Of a stretch of 64,000 bases of DNA, positions 11,024-21,212 are shown piece by piece. Origin of the DNA: Calliphora vicina (taxonomy: Eukaryota; Arthropoda; Insecta; Diptera; Calliphoridae); the NCBI RefSeq assembly GCF_958450345.1, contig NC_088784.1, forward strand, positions 92,681,947-92,745,946. The letters run 5' to 3'. The number at the start of each line of letters is the position of its first letter. Position 1 is the first letter of the stretch. The notes beneath the pieces are model-generated. The model was not told the origin of the DNA. It did no database searches and was given only the letters and a program-made list of their open reading frames with translations. Made by a program: the position numbers and the translations under genes.

Positions 11024-12135
11024 TAGGGTTTGGGGTCCGGGAATTCCCGCCCGAGAAATTTTAATTTTTTTCCCGGGAAAAACGGGAAATTTAAAATTAA
11101 TTAAAAATACTTTAATATATTTAAATATGACATCTCTGCTTGATGAATGGCTTGTTCCAAATATTAGTGGAGGTTTTACACCATTAAGGATACAGTAGAA
11201 GCATTAAGCCGAAATGAAACCATTTTTCTGATAGGTGATGCTATAATGAACTTTATGAACAGCAGTTATCAAAAAATTCTACGATTTCTCAAAAAACGGA
11301 TCATTCAATTAAATTAAACCTAAAATCTTCAACATTATAAGATAAATTATAATATAAAAACACAATGTTAAAAATTTATGGACAGCAAATGTATAAACGT
11401 CTATTTGACCACAATGTTCCCTAATCTATTCAAAGCGTTTATGATGGGGTTTCCGAAATACAAATGGAGCAAAATTTTAAAAACCAATTAGAATATTCAA
11501 TCAATATTGAAAAGGAAAGCAATAAACATTTAAAATCAAATTCTGAAAGTTTTAAGCGGGAATTAGATTTATTTGAAGCAAGTAGCAATCGGAGAACACA
11601 TTTAGATTGTCTTTATAATGCTTTAATAAAGATAAAGCCAACACATATTTAAAGCGAAAGAGTTTTCTCGTCGAATGACTTATTGAATGCATTAATAATT
11701 TTGACAAATAAATTTTTTAAAAAAATGGTTCTATGACGGACATACGAGCATAACATAAAAATCAAAAGAAAGATTCTAAAAAGTGCATTAAAAATCCCAT
11801 TAGCATATTAATCGACATCGAATTATAAAGATACGTTCACAATTTATAAAATTTTGTGACACTTAATTGCTCTTTTACTCTACTATATCATGAATACCGC
11901 TAATATTTTGTTTTATAGTAACAAGTGATCTCCAAATATTTTAACAAACTTTTTTTGGTTTTATGTGGGTACAATTGAATTGTAATGTATTGTTTTTCTT
12001 TTTTTTAAATAAAATGATACAATTTTATAAAATAATTTTCTTTTATACTTATTTTTCTAGTTAAAAAAATATTAAATGAAATTTTTCATTCCCGTTTCCC
12101 GGGATATTAAATTATACGGGAAACCCCAAATCCTA
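11024..12135 (+). mobile_element. hAT-like element with TAGGRTTTGGGG ends
   Basis: Left end TAGGGTTTGGGGTCCGGG, right end reversed TAGGATTTGGGGTTTCCC. The subterminal regions are rich in CCCGGGAA words. It contains a hAT dimerisation-domain remnant. No clean 8-bp duplication was found; only ACAAT is shared by both flanks. Confidence 0.75.
11464..11730 (+). pseudogene. hAT transposase C-terminal dimerisation remnant
   Basis: The frame carries FKRELDLFEASSNR and LYNALIKIKPTHI, a stop at 11,650, then SERVFSSNDLLNALIIL in the same frame. This is the order of the hAT C-terminal dimerisation domain (IKPTS-xxERVFS). The rest of the transposase is missing, so the copy cannot encode a functional enzyme. 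Confidence 0.85.
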
Positions 12136-12249
12136 TATACAATGTATTGAATCTTTTTATATATAAAAATCAAAATTTTCAAAAACCAGGCAATAAATCT
12201 TCTGTTGGCTCTTTTGATATTTTAAATGCTTTAAAATGCGGGAATTACA

Positions 12250-12775
12250 ATAACTAGATGTCGTATCTTTTGCATTACTTCTTTAATTTGAAAAAAGTGC
12301 CGCTGAAGCACAGAGATTGCTTATGGTGAACGTATTCTATCGATTTCAATGTGCGAGGAATATTTTGTTCCATTCAGAAGAGGTGATTTTAACACGATAG
12401 ACAAAGATCGCACAGGACAGCCAAAAAAGTTTGAAGATCAAGGAATGGAGGAATTACTCCATGAAGATTGTTGTCAAACTCAACAAGAGCTTGTAAAATC
12501 ATGAGCTAATCAAGCAGCAATTTCGAACTGTTAGCCAACATCGGGATTCATCCAGAAGCAGAGTAATGAAAGTATTTAAAAGGAAGTGGTTAGGAAGTTT
12601 TGAATCACCCACCTTATAGTCCAGACCTTGCCCCGTCCGACAACTATTTGTTTCGATCGATACAGAATGCTCTCTCTGGAATACGCTTCATTTTAGAGCA
12701 TAGTATCCGAATTTGTCTTGATTCCTTCTTGTCCTCTAGCAAAATTTTTTTAAAAATCCCATTTTTAAGTCAATA
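12250..12775 (+). pseudogene. mariner transposase, internally deleted (irritans-like)
   Basis: The N-terminal part is visible through FRRGDFNTIDKDRTGQPKKF and ELLHEDCCQTQQELVKS (helix-turn-helix region), then a jump to VLNHPPYSPDLAPSDNYLF, which holds the third catalytic Asp. The first and second Asp regions are deleted near 12,545-12,590. Stops and shifts are present. Confidence 0.85.
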
Positions 12776-12784
12776 TATCTTAGT

Positions 12785-12830
12785 ATATCACTAGTGAAGG
12801 GTATATAAGATTAGTCACAATATTACTCTT
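12785..12830 (-). repeat. Tail fragment of repeat R2
   Basis: GTGAAGGGTATATAAGATT matches the hairpin-side end of R2. Only this tail is present. Confidence 0.4.
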
Positions 12831-12834
12831 TTAT

Positions 12835-14150
12835 GTTTTCTAGTTTTTTTTTTGTCAAACTCCTTGTTGATTTATTTTTAATACGTACTTAAGTAGCAAT
12901 TCAACTAACAAATACTTAGTCTAAATTAACATAAATTTACAATTTCTGTTTAGTTTTGTCAATTTCTATCTGCTTCAACTGTCAACTCCCACTTGAAAAT
13001 TACATCTTCGTTAAGTAAATGACCTCTTAATCTCGAAAAAAGAGGTTAAATAACAGTTGGATTTAAGTGCAAAACCCAAATACATAATAACTACTTTGTG
13101 GCAAAAATAAAAAAACTAACCACAACTAGCAAATAATAGCAATTGTTACAAGTGGCTGCCACATTTTTTGCTTTTGAACTACCAAACGACCTTCACTTGT
13201 TTAGTCAGGTAATATAAAATATAAAAAGTATGGGGGGAACTTTGGAAACCAACTCAGTTTTCCCACCTTAATCAGGCGTTAAGTGACTAAAGCGGTCGGT
13301 GTTCGAATTAACTCCGAAATGAATAATGCGGAAAACAATACAAAAAAACTTAAAACAAATTAATTGTTGTGGGAAAATTCGTTTGTTTATTTTGTTTATC
13401 ATGGTGGTTAAATGTAAAACATTCTTTAAGATTTTTTTTATTTAGTCATGTATTTAAAATAAAAAAAAACCAAATGATTTGCATAAAATCTATAACAAAT
13501 GGTTTTTTAAATAATTGCTATACTTAGTTGTAAGATCCGATTAAAAACTGCACGATTATTTCACATAATAACGTGATTCTATTTATGGAGTTTTATTAAA
13601 TTTAAGTTGGTAAAAAATATAAAATTTATCATAGATTAAATTTGTCATAAAATATGATGATGTTAAATTATAATTGATTGCTCATTCGAGCGTTATAATA
13701 ACCAGATACGGATATAAATATATTTTCATTAGAGTTTACATACAATTTACGTTTATTTTTCTGCATTCAAATAAATCAAATAAAAGTTATAATACTTTCT
13801 TTACAACACACAATATAATTGTTTTCACTCTTTGCTCGTTTGCAAATGGTTGTTAACAAATTGCAGCAAAATTTTGGTTTCTTCTCACAAAATTATACAT
13901 ATTGAAAATATTGGTAGTCTGTTGTTATTTAACCAAATCATATAAACGTAATTACGTTATATATGCCATACTTCTTTTAATAAATTTATTTCCGTAAAGG
14001 AGCCTGCAAATTAACACACAATGAAAAATTAATACAATATAAGCGAATGCCGAGATTGTGGTATTTTCTTTAAAAAAAACATCAGGTCTTTAAGAAGTTA
14101 CTGAATAAAGTTAACAAATAAAAACAGCTTTACTTTAAATTCTACTTTAA
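12835..14150. other. Apparently unique non-coding stretch
   Basis: No transposon part recognised and no coding frame. The part 13,100-13,360 is less AT-rich and holds the promoter-like site described separately. Confidence 0.5.
13213..13330 (+). promoter_or_regulatory. Candidate TATA/initiator promoter
   Basis: Two TATAAAA words (13,213 and 13,220) precede CTCAGTTTTC at 13,253, which resembles the arthropod initiator TCAGTT. The spacing from the second TATA to the initiator A is 36 bp, slightly longer than usual. The downstream sequence to 13,330 is of higher complexity and could be a 5' untranslated exon. No downstream coding exon was found, so this is only a candidate. Confidence 0.25.
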
Positions 14151-14226
14151 AATTAAGTCCGAGACCGTAAGTTCGTGACTTCGAAGAAAATCCGGTTTTT
14201 CGGTTATCGGGTTCATAAACACTATA

Positions 14227-14445
14227 TTGACAGCTATTGATAGCAGACTACCGCGTGACTTGAGGAGGAAATGGAAAAGAGAATTTCCATTTCTACATTA
14301 TAAATACTATGGAAACTCTGCACCATCAATTTCAATTGTAAAAAAGTGGTCCACTGAATTTCATTGTGGCCGAACACGCACGAAAGATGCCGAACATTCT
14401 GTGCGTTCAATTGAGGACTCTACGCTCAAAACAATTGTTTGTAAT
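14227..14445 (+). pseudogene. mariner transposase N-terminal fragment
   Basis: One frame reads YYGNSAPSISIVKKWSTEFH then CGRTRTKDAEHSVRSIED. This is the helix-turn-helix region of a mauritiana-type mariner. No catalytic Asp segment follows; the frame ends in unrelated sequence. Confidence 0.85.
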
Positions 14446-14489
14446 TTCCACATTTTTCATTTGGTACCACATAAAGTAGATATATTCTA

Positions 14490-14760
14490 CTTATATCGTT
14501 ATAAATAGCGGAGATGATATACCCATGTATGTCTATCCGTCTGTATGTTGAAAACAAATATCCTACATACATGACACCGCTATAGACCAACTTAAAATGG
14601 TATTCAAAATCGAATAAATCGATGAATTCGATTTTTTCACCAAAATTTTTTTCGACAAACTGTTTTTTTTAACAAAATGTTTTTTTTTCACCAAACAAAA
14701 TTTTTTTTTTTTTCAAAAATTTTAAATTTTTTAGGAAATTTTTCCAAACATTAGGGATTC
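14490..14760. repeat. Diverged R2-like fragment and A/T homopolymer tract
   Basis: Bases near 14,515-14,560 hold 'tatacccatgtatgtctatc' and 'cgtctgtatgttgaaa', as in R2. They are followed by alternating A and T runs up to about 14,760. Confidence 0.35.
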
Positions 14761-15075
14761 GAATTTCTTAGCAGTGGAAAAGTCTTTCATATAGTCTTTG
14801 CACATGACTCTGCCCATATTGTCAATGTGGGCCTTAATTCGGACTTTTTCGCTGCTCCTAAGTTCTAAAATAGTTATGATACAATACAATACTGAAACTG
14901 TTTTTTACCAAAAAATTTCATGTATTTTATATTTAAGTAAATTTTAAGTGTAGTGTTCTATCTGTGCTGCCTTGGACAATTTTAACCCCAGTAATAATAT
15001 GGTTAATAGATTCCTTGAAATTTAAAATTACAAAAACTGTTTAAAATTCAATTTTTTTTAAACATTTAAAATACC

Positions 15076-16428
15076 TACACACAAAAAACTAAATTATCTG
15101 AACACATCGTTTATAAATAGTCAAACTGAATGCTAATAGGCGCATTTAATATGCCCCTTTAAAGTCGCATTCAAATATCCAAGATCTGAACGCTTATTTG
15201 GTGTTTAATACGCGACGTTCAGCTCGAGATAGACCAAGCAAACGTTTTTTTGAACGCAGCATATTAAAAACCAAACTTTCCTACTAGTGACCTGAACGTT
15301 TTGTTCAGATTTTTAAAATCAATTAAATAATTCTTCACTGAACACTCATTTAGTATAACTGAATGCAAAATTCAGTAAAGTTCTTCATAGAAACCGTAAA
15401 ACGTGACGTTCAGCATAGTGGAGTAGTAAACCAAAACTAAACGCATCGTTCAATAAAACTGAACGGGACGTGTTAAAAATATTTTTGACAAATTTTTTTA
15501 AAACGGCTACAGAAATAACGGAATTCTAATAGAAAAGCAACAAATATTAACTTTGACCAAATCTCATTTGTGTGTTGATTTTTGAAGTAAGTGGTTCATA
15601 TTTTATATACTGACATCCATACATTAACATTAAGCTTTGTTAGAACAACTCAATTTCTATTGCCGGAGTTAAAAGGTAAGTTGTATATTATGTGAATATT
15701 TAATAATTATTGGACATATTATTTAACTAATATAATTGTTTATTATAGAAGCGGGAATCGAGTATAGGCATCTACATCTATTAAACAAATTGGACCCCGA
15801 GCAGATATTCGTGAGACGTCTTTTAAGAAGTGGAACAAGACAGTGTGTATTTGAAAAAGGTGAGTTTATGGTAATAAATTTTGTTTATTATTTATTTTTA
15901 AGTTTATGTTTTTGAATTTAGTACAAATATAAAACAGGAAAACGCCTTCTACACCATATAATTTTAAGGTAATTGTCGATGACATATGCTGGAATTTCCT
16001 CAAGAAGAGCAGGTTTCGGTGAGTTTATTGAAATAGTTGTTTATGTAAATATTTATGTAGGAATAATGCTTGTAAAATATATTGAATAAATTTTGTTAAT
16101 GTTAAAAAAATCTTTTATTTAATTCTCTGAACGCAGCTGGTAAAATAATAAGCTTACGTACAGTAATGAAGAAATTGAACGCATCTGATAGAAAACTAAA
16201 CTCTCGTTCAGTATTGCGAAAATTAAACGAATATAGATAAAATGTACGCCCGTTTACTTTTGCACAAGCTGAACTCTATATAGTAAAAAGCTGAATGCAC
16301 GTTCAAAGTAAAGCTGAACGTTTTATTCGGTTTTCTACTACAGTCATAATGGGTGCAAAAAACCTAAGAAATATTCAGAAAAACTAAACGTTTGTTCAGT
16401 TTTTTACTATTTAATTTTTTTCTGTGTA
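15076..16428. mobile_element. 1.35-kb element with clustered CTGAACG motifs
   Basis: The ends are TACACACAAAAAACTAAATT and, reversed, TACACAGAAAAAAATTAAAT. Both flanking thirds (about 15,110-15,480 and 16,125-16,410) carry many CTGAACG/CGTTCAG words in both orientations, while the middle has few. Such subterminal clusters are typical transposase-binding arrays. No transposase is recognised. The middle has exon-like segments. Confidence 0.65.
15655..15860 (+). other. Exon-like segments with splice-type boundaries
   Basis: A frame ending LLPELK is followed by GTAAGT at 15,677. After a TTATAG acceptor at 15,749 the same frame resumes as EAGIEYRHLHLLNKL and PEQIFVRRLLRSG, up to GTGAGT at 15,860. 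The two pieces join in frame. A possible further piece (15,990-16,020) does not join cleanly. The protein family is not recognised. It may be a captured host gene piece or the element's own decayed gene. Confidence 0.45.
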
Positions 16429-16430
16429 AT

Positions 16431-16690
16431 CCATAGATAAATACACATAGATTGGAAACTCTCCTGTCAAAAACATAAGTGGTGAGAATGCATTACATGA
16501 CATACATTCGTACATAAAAGAACTCACTTTAAATGACTTTGATTTTATATCCGTATTGTCTTTGTACATGACGACTTTCAATAGGAACTGAACCAGAATA
16601 ATATCTGATGTACCAATCTTGTTTGTAAGCTTGTAAAGTTGATTTTAACAGACAGACGGGCATCACTTTGTCGATTCTAAAAGATATATG
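16431..16690 (+). repeat. R2-related fragment
   Basis: It contains 'aaagttgattttaacagaca' and GACGGGCATCAC, as at the right end of R2. Its start, 'ccatagataaatacacatag', recurs diverged at 17,493. The MITE at 16,693 interrupts it. Confidence 0.5.
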
Positions 16691-16692
16691 TA

Positions 16693-17198
16693 CAGTAGCC
16701 CAATGAAGTCTACATACAGGAATTCAAATTAATTTTTTTTTATTGAAAGCAGTATTTGTAAGTTAAAAGTAATGAAATATATTTGTTGAAAAAATAAATT
16801 CATGCTAAAAAAAATTGAAACAACATCACTTAAGACGGGTTTAGCAACATTTCCTATCACGTCCAAAATTTCACCGTTTTTAGAATTTTTGATTCTGAGT
16901 CAAATAATGAATTCTTTTTTTGTATTTTTTTGGGCTTTAGTTTTCAAAATATTTTGAAACTTAAAAGCCACGCCCCCCAAAAAGTAGGCGTGACAGAAAA
17001 TAAAATTTTCGTTATTTTACTCAGAATCAATAACACTAATAACGGTGAACTTTTTCGCGTTATTTGATTATTTTTTGCTAAAATCGATATAAGACGTGTA
17101 TTATTATAAATTTCATTAAAAAAAAACTAGAAAAAATGTTTTAAATTAAAGTAAGACAATTATTTTTTCTGTATGTATGTATGTAGATTGGGCTACTG
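16693..17198. mobile_element. CAG-ended MITE with TA target site (pogo-like)
   Basis: The ends are CAGTAGCCCAATGAAGTCTA and, reversed, CAGTAGCCCAATCTACATAC, flanked by TA at 16,691 and 17,199. CAG termini with a TA duplication fit the pogo/Tigger branch of Tc1/mariner. No transposase; the 506 bp is AT-rich and includes 'ccacgccccccaaaaag'. Confidence 0.75.
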
Positions 17199-17459
17199 TA
17201 CATTAGGATGGCCCCAAAAAAAGGTTTTCATTCACTCTACAATACCGTTTCTCAAAATTGTTGTCCTGGCTTAAATATTTGGTGAGCTGGTGCTAAGGAT
17301 AATAAGGTAGTTTATTATATTTCAAGCGAAGTTCATTGACCTAATCCAAAATTATCGTGTAACTCCAATAATATTCAAACTTTTGATATTTTTTGGAAAA
17401 ATATTTTTTTTTTAATTTTTACATTTAATTAATTTAAATTTTTTAGAAACGGAAAAAAC

Positions 17460-17640
17460 CGTTTCTGTGAATTTATATGAGCTACATTTACCATAGATAA
17501 ATATACATATATCTGTAACTCCTCTGTTAAAGACCTAACTCTGTTGTCAAAAATCTAAGGATGTATTAGTGAATACAAAAACAACAAAAAATCACACGTA
17601 ATTTTTTGTATATTTCTAGTTTCCGCTCTATGTGAATTTC
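17460..17640 (+). repeat. Small dispersed repeat ('caaaaatctaag' type)
   Basis: Blocks near 17,493-17,560 match 16,431-16,490 and, reversed, 27,460-27,560, with variants of GTCAAAAACCTAAGTGGTG. Probably an R2-related internal region. Confidence 0.4.
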
Positions 17641-17829
17641 TCTATAATATTTACAATGATGAAATAATCCACTCTGCATTAAATTATATATCTTTTTATC
17701 TGTTGTATTTAATTGATTTCATATTCGGCTATCTCTTTTTATTCCACTCCAGAGTCGAACAGTTGTAGAGTGACTGTACCATTATGAACGTAACATTATG
17801 ACGTTTAAATTAATATTTAAACAATGGGC

Positions 17830-17961
17830 CTCATTTTTTAAAATGAAACGAAAAACGTTAAACAAATTTTGTATGGAAAATATTCGAGTTTCGAACCCTT
17901 TTCCCAGTATTCTTCATAAAAATTGCTTACGTTTCGGAACGTTTCGATTTACAAAATGAGA
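17830..17961. mobile_element. Short MITE-like inverted repeat
   Basis: CTCATTTTTTAAAATGAAAC at the left pairs with the reverse of GTTTCGATTTACAAAATGAG at the right. It has about 132 bp and no coding capacity. No target duplication identified. Confidence 0.5.
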
Positions 17962-19380
17962 ATCTATATTTTTTAAAATGTTTGTTTTGCTAGAAATATG
18001 AAGAAGATGTGAGTGATTCTTTGGTGAGCTGGATCAAAGGATATTTTTTTTTGATATACTGAACTGCGACAGTTTGGCTAATATAACTGATAATATGTTA
18101 AAAATTTACGTTTTGTAACTTTTTCATTAGGAATGTAAAACCTAGGGTATTCAATCGATTAACCGTTAATCGGTTAACCGATTAATTTTGGACGGTTAAC
18201 TGTTCGAATAATTTAAAATTGCCGATTTTCAAATAACAAATAAACCGATTAATTTGTGTCGATTAACCGATTAACCGAAATTCCTTTTTTTGCACTTTAA
18301 AATTTTTTTTGTATTTATTTTTCCCTTTCAATTCAAATACAAATTTCAAATTAAAATTAGATATTTTTGAACATCTAATAAACATGATTAGTGAGTATGT
18401 ATAACAACTGACATAACTAAACGAAGCATTAAATTAATCAAAATCTAAAACAATCCAAAAAGGAATATTTTTTATCATGCTTTTGATTTCTGAAACATAT
18501 ACAATCAGCGAGAGAGTTTATTTCCAAGAAAAGTTTTATTAAATCTAAAGAAAAAAAATCGTTTAAATTATATTATTTTTATAAAATATTATTTCAGAAG
18601 ATCTCACTAAAACCCTAAAAACTCACACATCGCTCATTTGCTGCAACAACGTACAATGGTTGAAGAGTGGCCGAAATTCATTTTTTTCATGTTCGCCGAT
18701 TTGGATAATTTTTTTGGTAATTTGTTGTCAGATATCAGAATATTATGATTCCGTAATATTAGGCTGATATATTTATTATTTGTTTGGACAGACACGATCG
18801 AAGTTCATATATGTTCGCTTGTTTAAAATGGCATGCAAATTTACTGTATATTCAATCATTTGGTACAATCACAGTAAACTTATAATTTTACTTTGTTGTA
18901 TATTTTCGTAAATGACAATTTCCATAGATGAGATTTGCATTAAAAAAAGTTTGAAAAAGTGCCATATAAAAAATTTCGTAGAACAAAATATAAACAACAT
19001 CAAAATTTCAATGTTCATCAACTTCAGTGGACTGCATCTTTTTAGCGCTGTGGAGCGCTGTTTAACGAAAGATGTCAAATTACAGCTTGAAGTCTCAGCT
19101 AAAAGTTAAAAAAAAATTCAGCTGCTCCTACCTGCTCCTTTCCAAAAAAAACAGTAAAAACTATAAAGTGATATAGTGATAAAGTAACAAAACATGCATT
19201 TTCGTTCATGTATGTTGTTGTTGCCATAATTCTTTAGTTGTAGGAAGGAGAAATGTATCTCCTTTCCTGGGTGTTTTGTTATTTTATTATTTTTTATACT
19301 TAAATTATTAAGTAAACCCTAGCCAGTCGATAAGCTTCAAAATAAATCAATAAAATAATACACGATTAACGGTATTTTAA

Positions 19381-20311
19381 GAAATTAACACATTGAAATT
19401 AACAATGATTGATGGGAAAGTAGCTATTACGATTTCTGGAAGCTCATCTATGGCGGTTTGCTTCATATGTGGAGCAAAGCCCACAGAAATGAATAGTTTA
19501 GATGCGGTGATTTTGAGAAAATGTTCGGAAGACACAATTGCATTTGGTATTTCTCCCTTGCATGCGAGAATCAAATTTATGGAGTGCATTTTGCACATTT
19601 CTTACCGTCTAAGTTTCAAAAAATGGAGAACAGATAGTTGCACAAAAATTGAAATGGCGGCAAATAAAGCTCAAATTCAGAAGAGATTAAAGTTGACGCT
19701 GGGCATAAATGTGGACGCAGTGAAGCAAGGTATGGGCACATCAAACGATGGCAATACGGCAAGAAGGTTTTTCGAAAATCCAGCCAAAACTGCAGACGTA
19801 ATTGGTATAAAAGAAGAATTAATACATAGATTTAAAATTATTTTGGCAACAATAAATTGTAATGCAGCGATATACACTAACAAATTTCATATATATTGCA
19901 TGGATACTGCCAAGTTGTTTGTTGATCTCTATGGCTGGTACTACATGCCTGTAACTGTGCATAAGATTCTGGTGCATGGTAGCAAAATTATAGCAGAAGC
20001 TATTCTGCCAATAGGTATGTCTGTATCTAAAATCCCTTATTCAATGATTTCATTTGAATTTTTTACATTTTAATTGATTATTTGTATCAGGTATGCTATC
20101 CGAGGAAGCTCAGGAAGCGAGGAATAAAGACTATAGAGCCTATAGATTACACCATTCGCGAAGAATTGGACGTGTAGCCACTAATGAAGATGTAATGCAT
20201 AATCTTTTATTGTCTTCAGACCCATTCATAAATAGATTTCGCTCAAAGCTGAAAATCAAAAAATTGGAGTACGATAATGATGTTAAAAAATTATTAAAAG
20301 ACTATGCTTAA
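19381..20311 (+). CDS. Transib/RAG1-type transposase, C-terminal half, two exons
   Basis: Transib enzymes cut DNA at CACARTG-ended repeats and are relatives of RAG1. The frame is open from 19,381 (first ATG 19,405). Exon 1 ends at 20,014 and exon 2 runs 20,091-20,311; the split Gly codon restores ILPIG-MLSEEAQEARNKD. Counting from codon 19,393 the product is about 280 residues. Seen: C23/C26 (CFIC) and H190/H195 (VHKILVHG), spaced like the zinc ligands CTLC and HKTLAH of RAG1. E216 in QEARNK sits where RAG1 has its catalytic Glu in NESGNK. SNDGNTARRFF matches RAG1 MNGNFARK. Missing: the N-terminal half with both catalytic Asp residues, and any DNA-binding domain. No stop or frameshift interrupts the exons. 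It lies within a hAT-bounded element. Alternatives are a nested truncated Transib or a captured, possibly retained fragment. Confidence 0.85.
20015..20090 (+). other. 76-bp intron in the Transib/RAG1-like gene
   Basis: It starts GTATGT and ends TTTGTATCAG. Removing it joins CCAATAG to GTATGCTATCC and restores a conserved protein segment in frame. A short intron like this is usual in flies. Its presence argues against a processed cDNA copy. Confidence 0.85.
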
Positions 20312-20334
20312 ATTACTTATTCATGTTTTTTCTA

Positions 20335-20590
20335 TGGGAGGTGGGCGTAAAAGTGGGCGGATCAGGTATATATTTTCAGGAGCCCATTCTACAATGGGAT
20401 CAAGGGAGTTATGAAACTTTTTCAATACAAGTTGTATGGGAAGTGGGCGTAAAAGTGGGCGGATATTTTTCAAATTTCACACAAATGATTCTGAGTGTTT
20501 AAAAATGCTATGTGCCAAAAATTAATGCCGTAGGTCAAAATTTAATTTTCACTTTGTATGGGAGGTGGGCGTAAAAGTGGGCGGATCATT
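20335..20590 (+). repeat. Three spaced GTGGGCGTAAAAGTGGGCGG boxes
   Basis: The box, preceded by TATGGGARG, occurs at about 20,335, 20,439 and 20,558, in a diverged unit of roughly 110 bp just after the stop codon of the Transib-like gene. They stand out as GC-rich in AT-rich DNA. Confidence 0.75.
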
Positions 20591-21212
20591 TTGATTTTTC
20601 AAATTTTTCTTGATTCAAACAAAAAATGCCTATGTGCCAAGTTTCATTGTCCTTGGACAACTGCTTCTATTTTTAGCCGCTCGTTGTATGAACTTCAACC
20701 AATGTGCAACGTCATAATTAAAAAAAGTCGTTTCGAGAAAAACGTCTTTGAATGTTTTATAATATTTTATTTCTTAAATAAATTTTCAACAAATCATGCG
20801 ATTTCAGAAATAAAAATAGTAGATGTTAATATCTTTCTACTCTTTATTTAACCCAAATTTTTACTTATCAATTATACGAGAAAACATTAATTTTAATTTT
20901 GAAAACTGATAAAAATATATGAAAGATTATATTTTGTATTACTCAGTTCAAAAAACACGGATTTTGAGTTATGGCGTTGTTGCAAATAGGCGATATGTTT
21001 ACAAAAATGATCTCAAATGCCATATTTGGTGTTTTTTATGTTTTTGTACACAAAATTCGTTGTTGTATTTTCAATTTAAAATTAAAATAGAAATTATTCG
21101 GTTAATCGAATAATTTTATATTAACCGATTATTAACCTAATAAATCTAACCTCGATTAATTATTTGCTCGATTAACCGATTAAACCAGAAATCCGATTAA
21201 TTGAATACCCTT

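Larger units (their letters stand above)
18143..21212. mobile_element. 3.07-kb hAT-type element enclosing a Transib/RAG1-like gene fragment
   Basis: GTAAAACC occurs at 18,135-18,142 and 21,213-21,220, an 8-bp duplication as made by hAT. The termini are TAGGGTATTCAAT and, reversed, AAGGGTATTCAAT, followed by many CGATTAACCGATTAA words. They resemble the right end of the hAT at 4,669-6,490. No hAT transposase is seen inside; the interior holds the Transib/RAG1-like fragment, GTGGGCG repeats and AT-rich filler. Confidence 0.85.
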
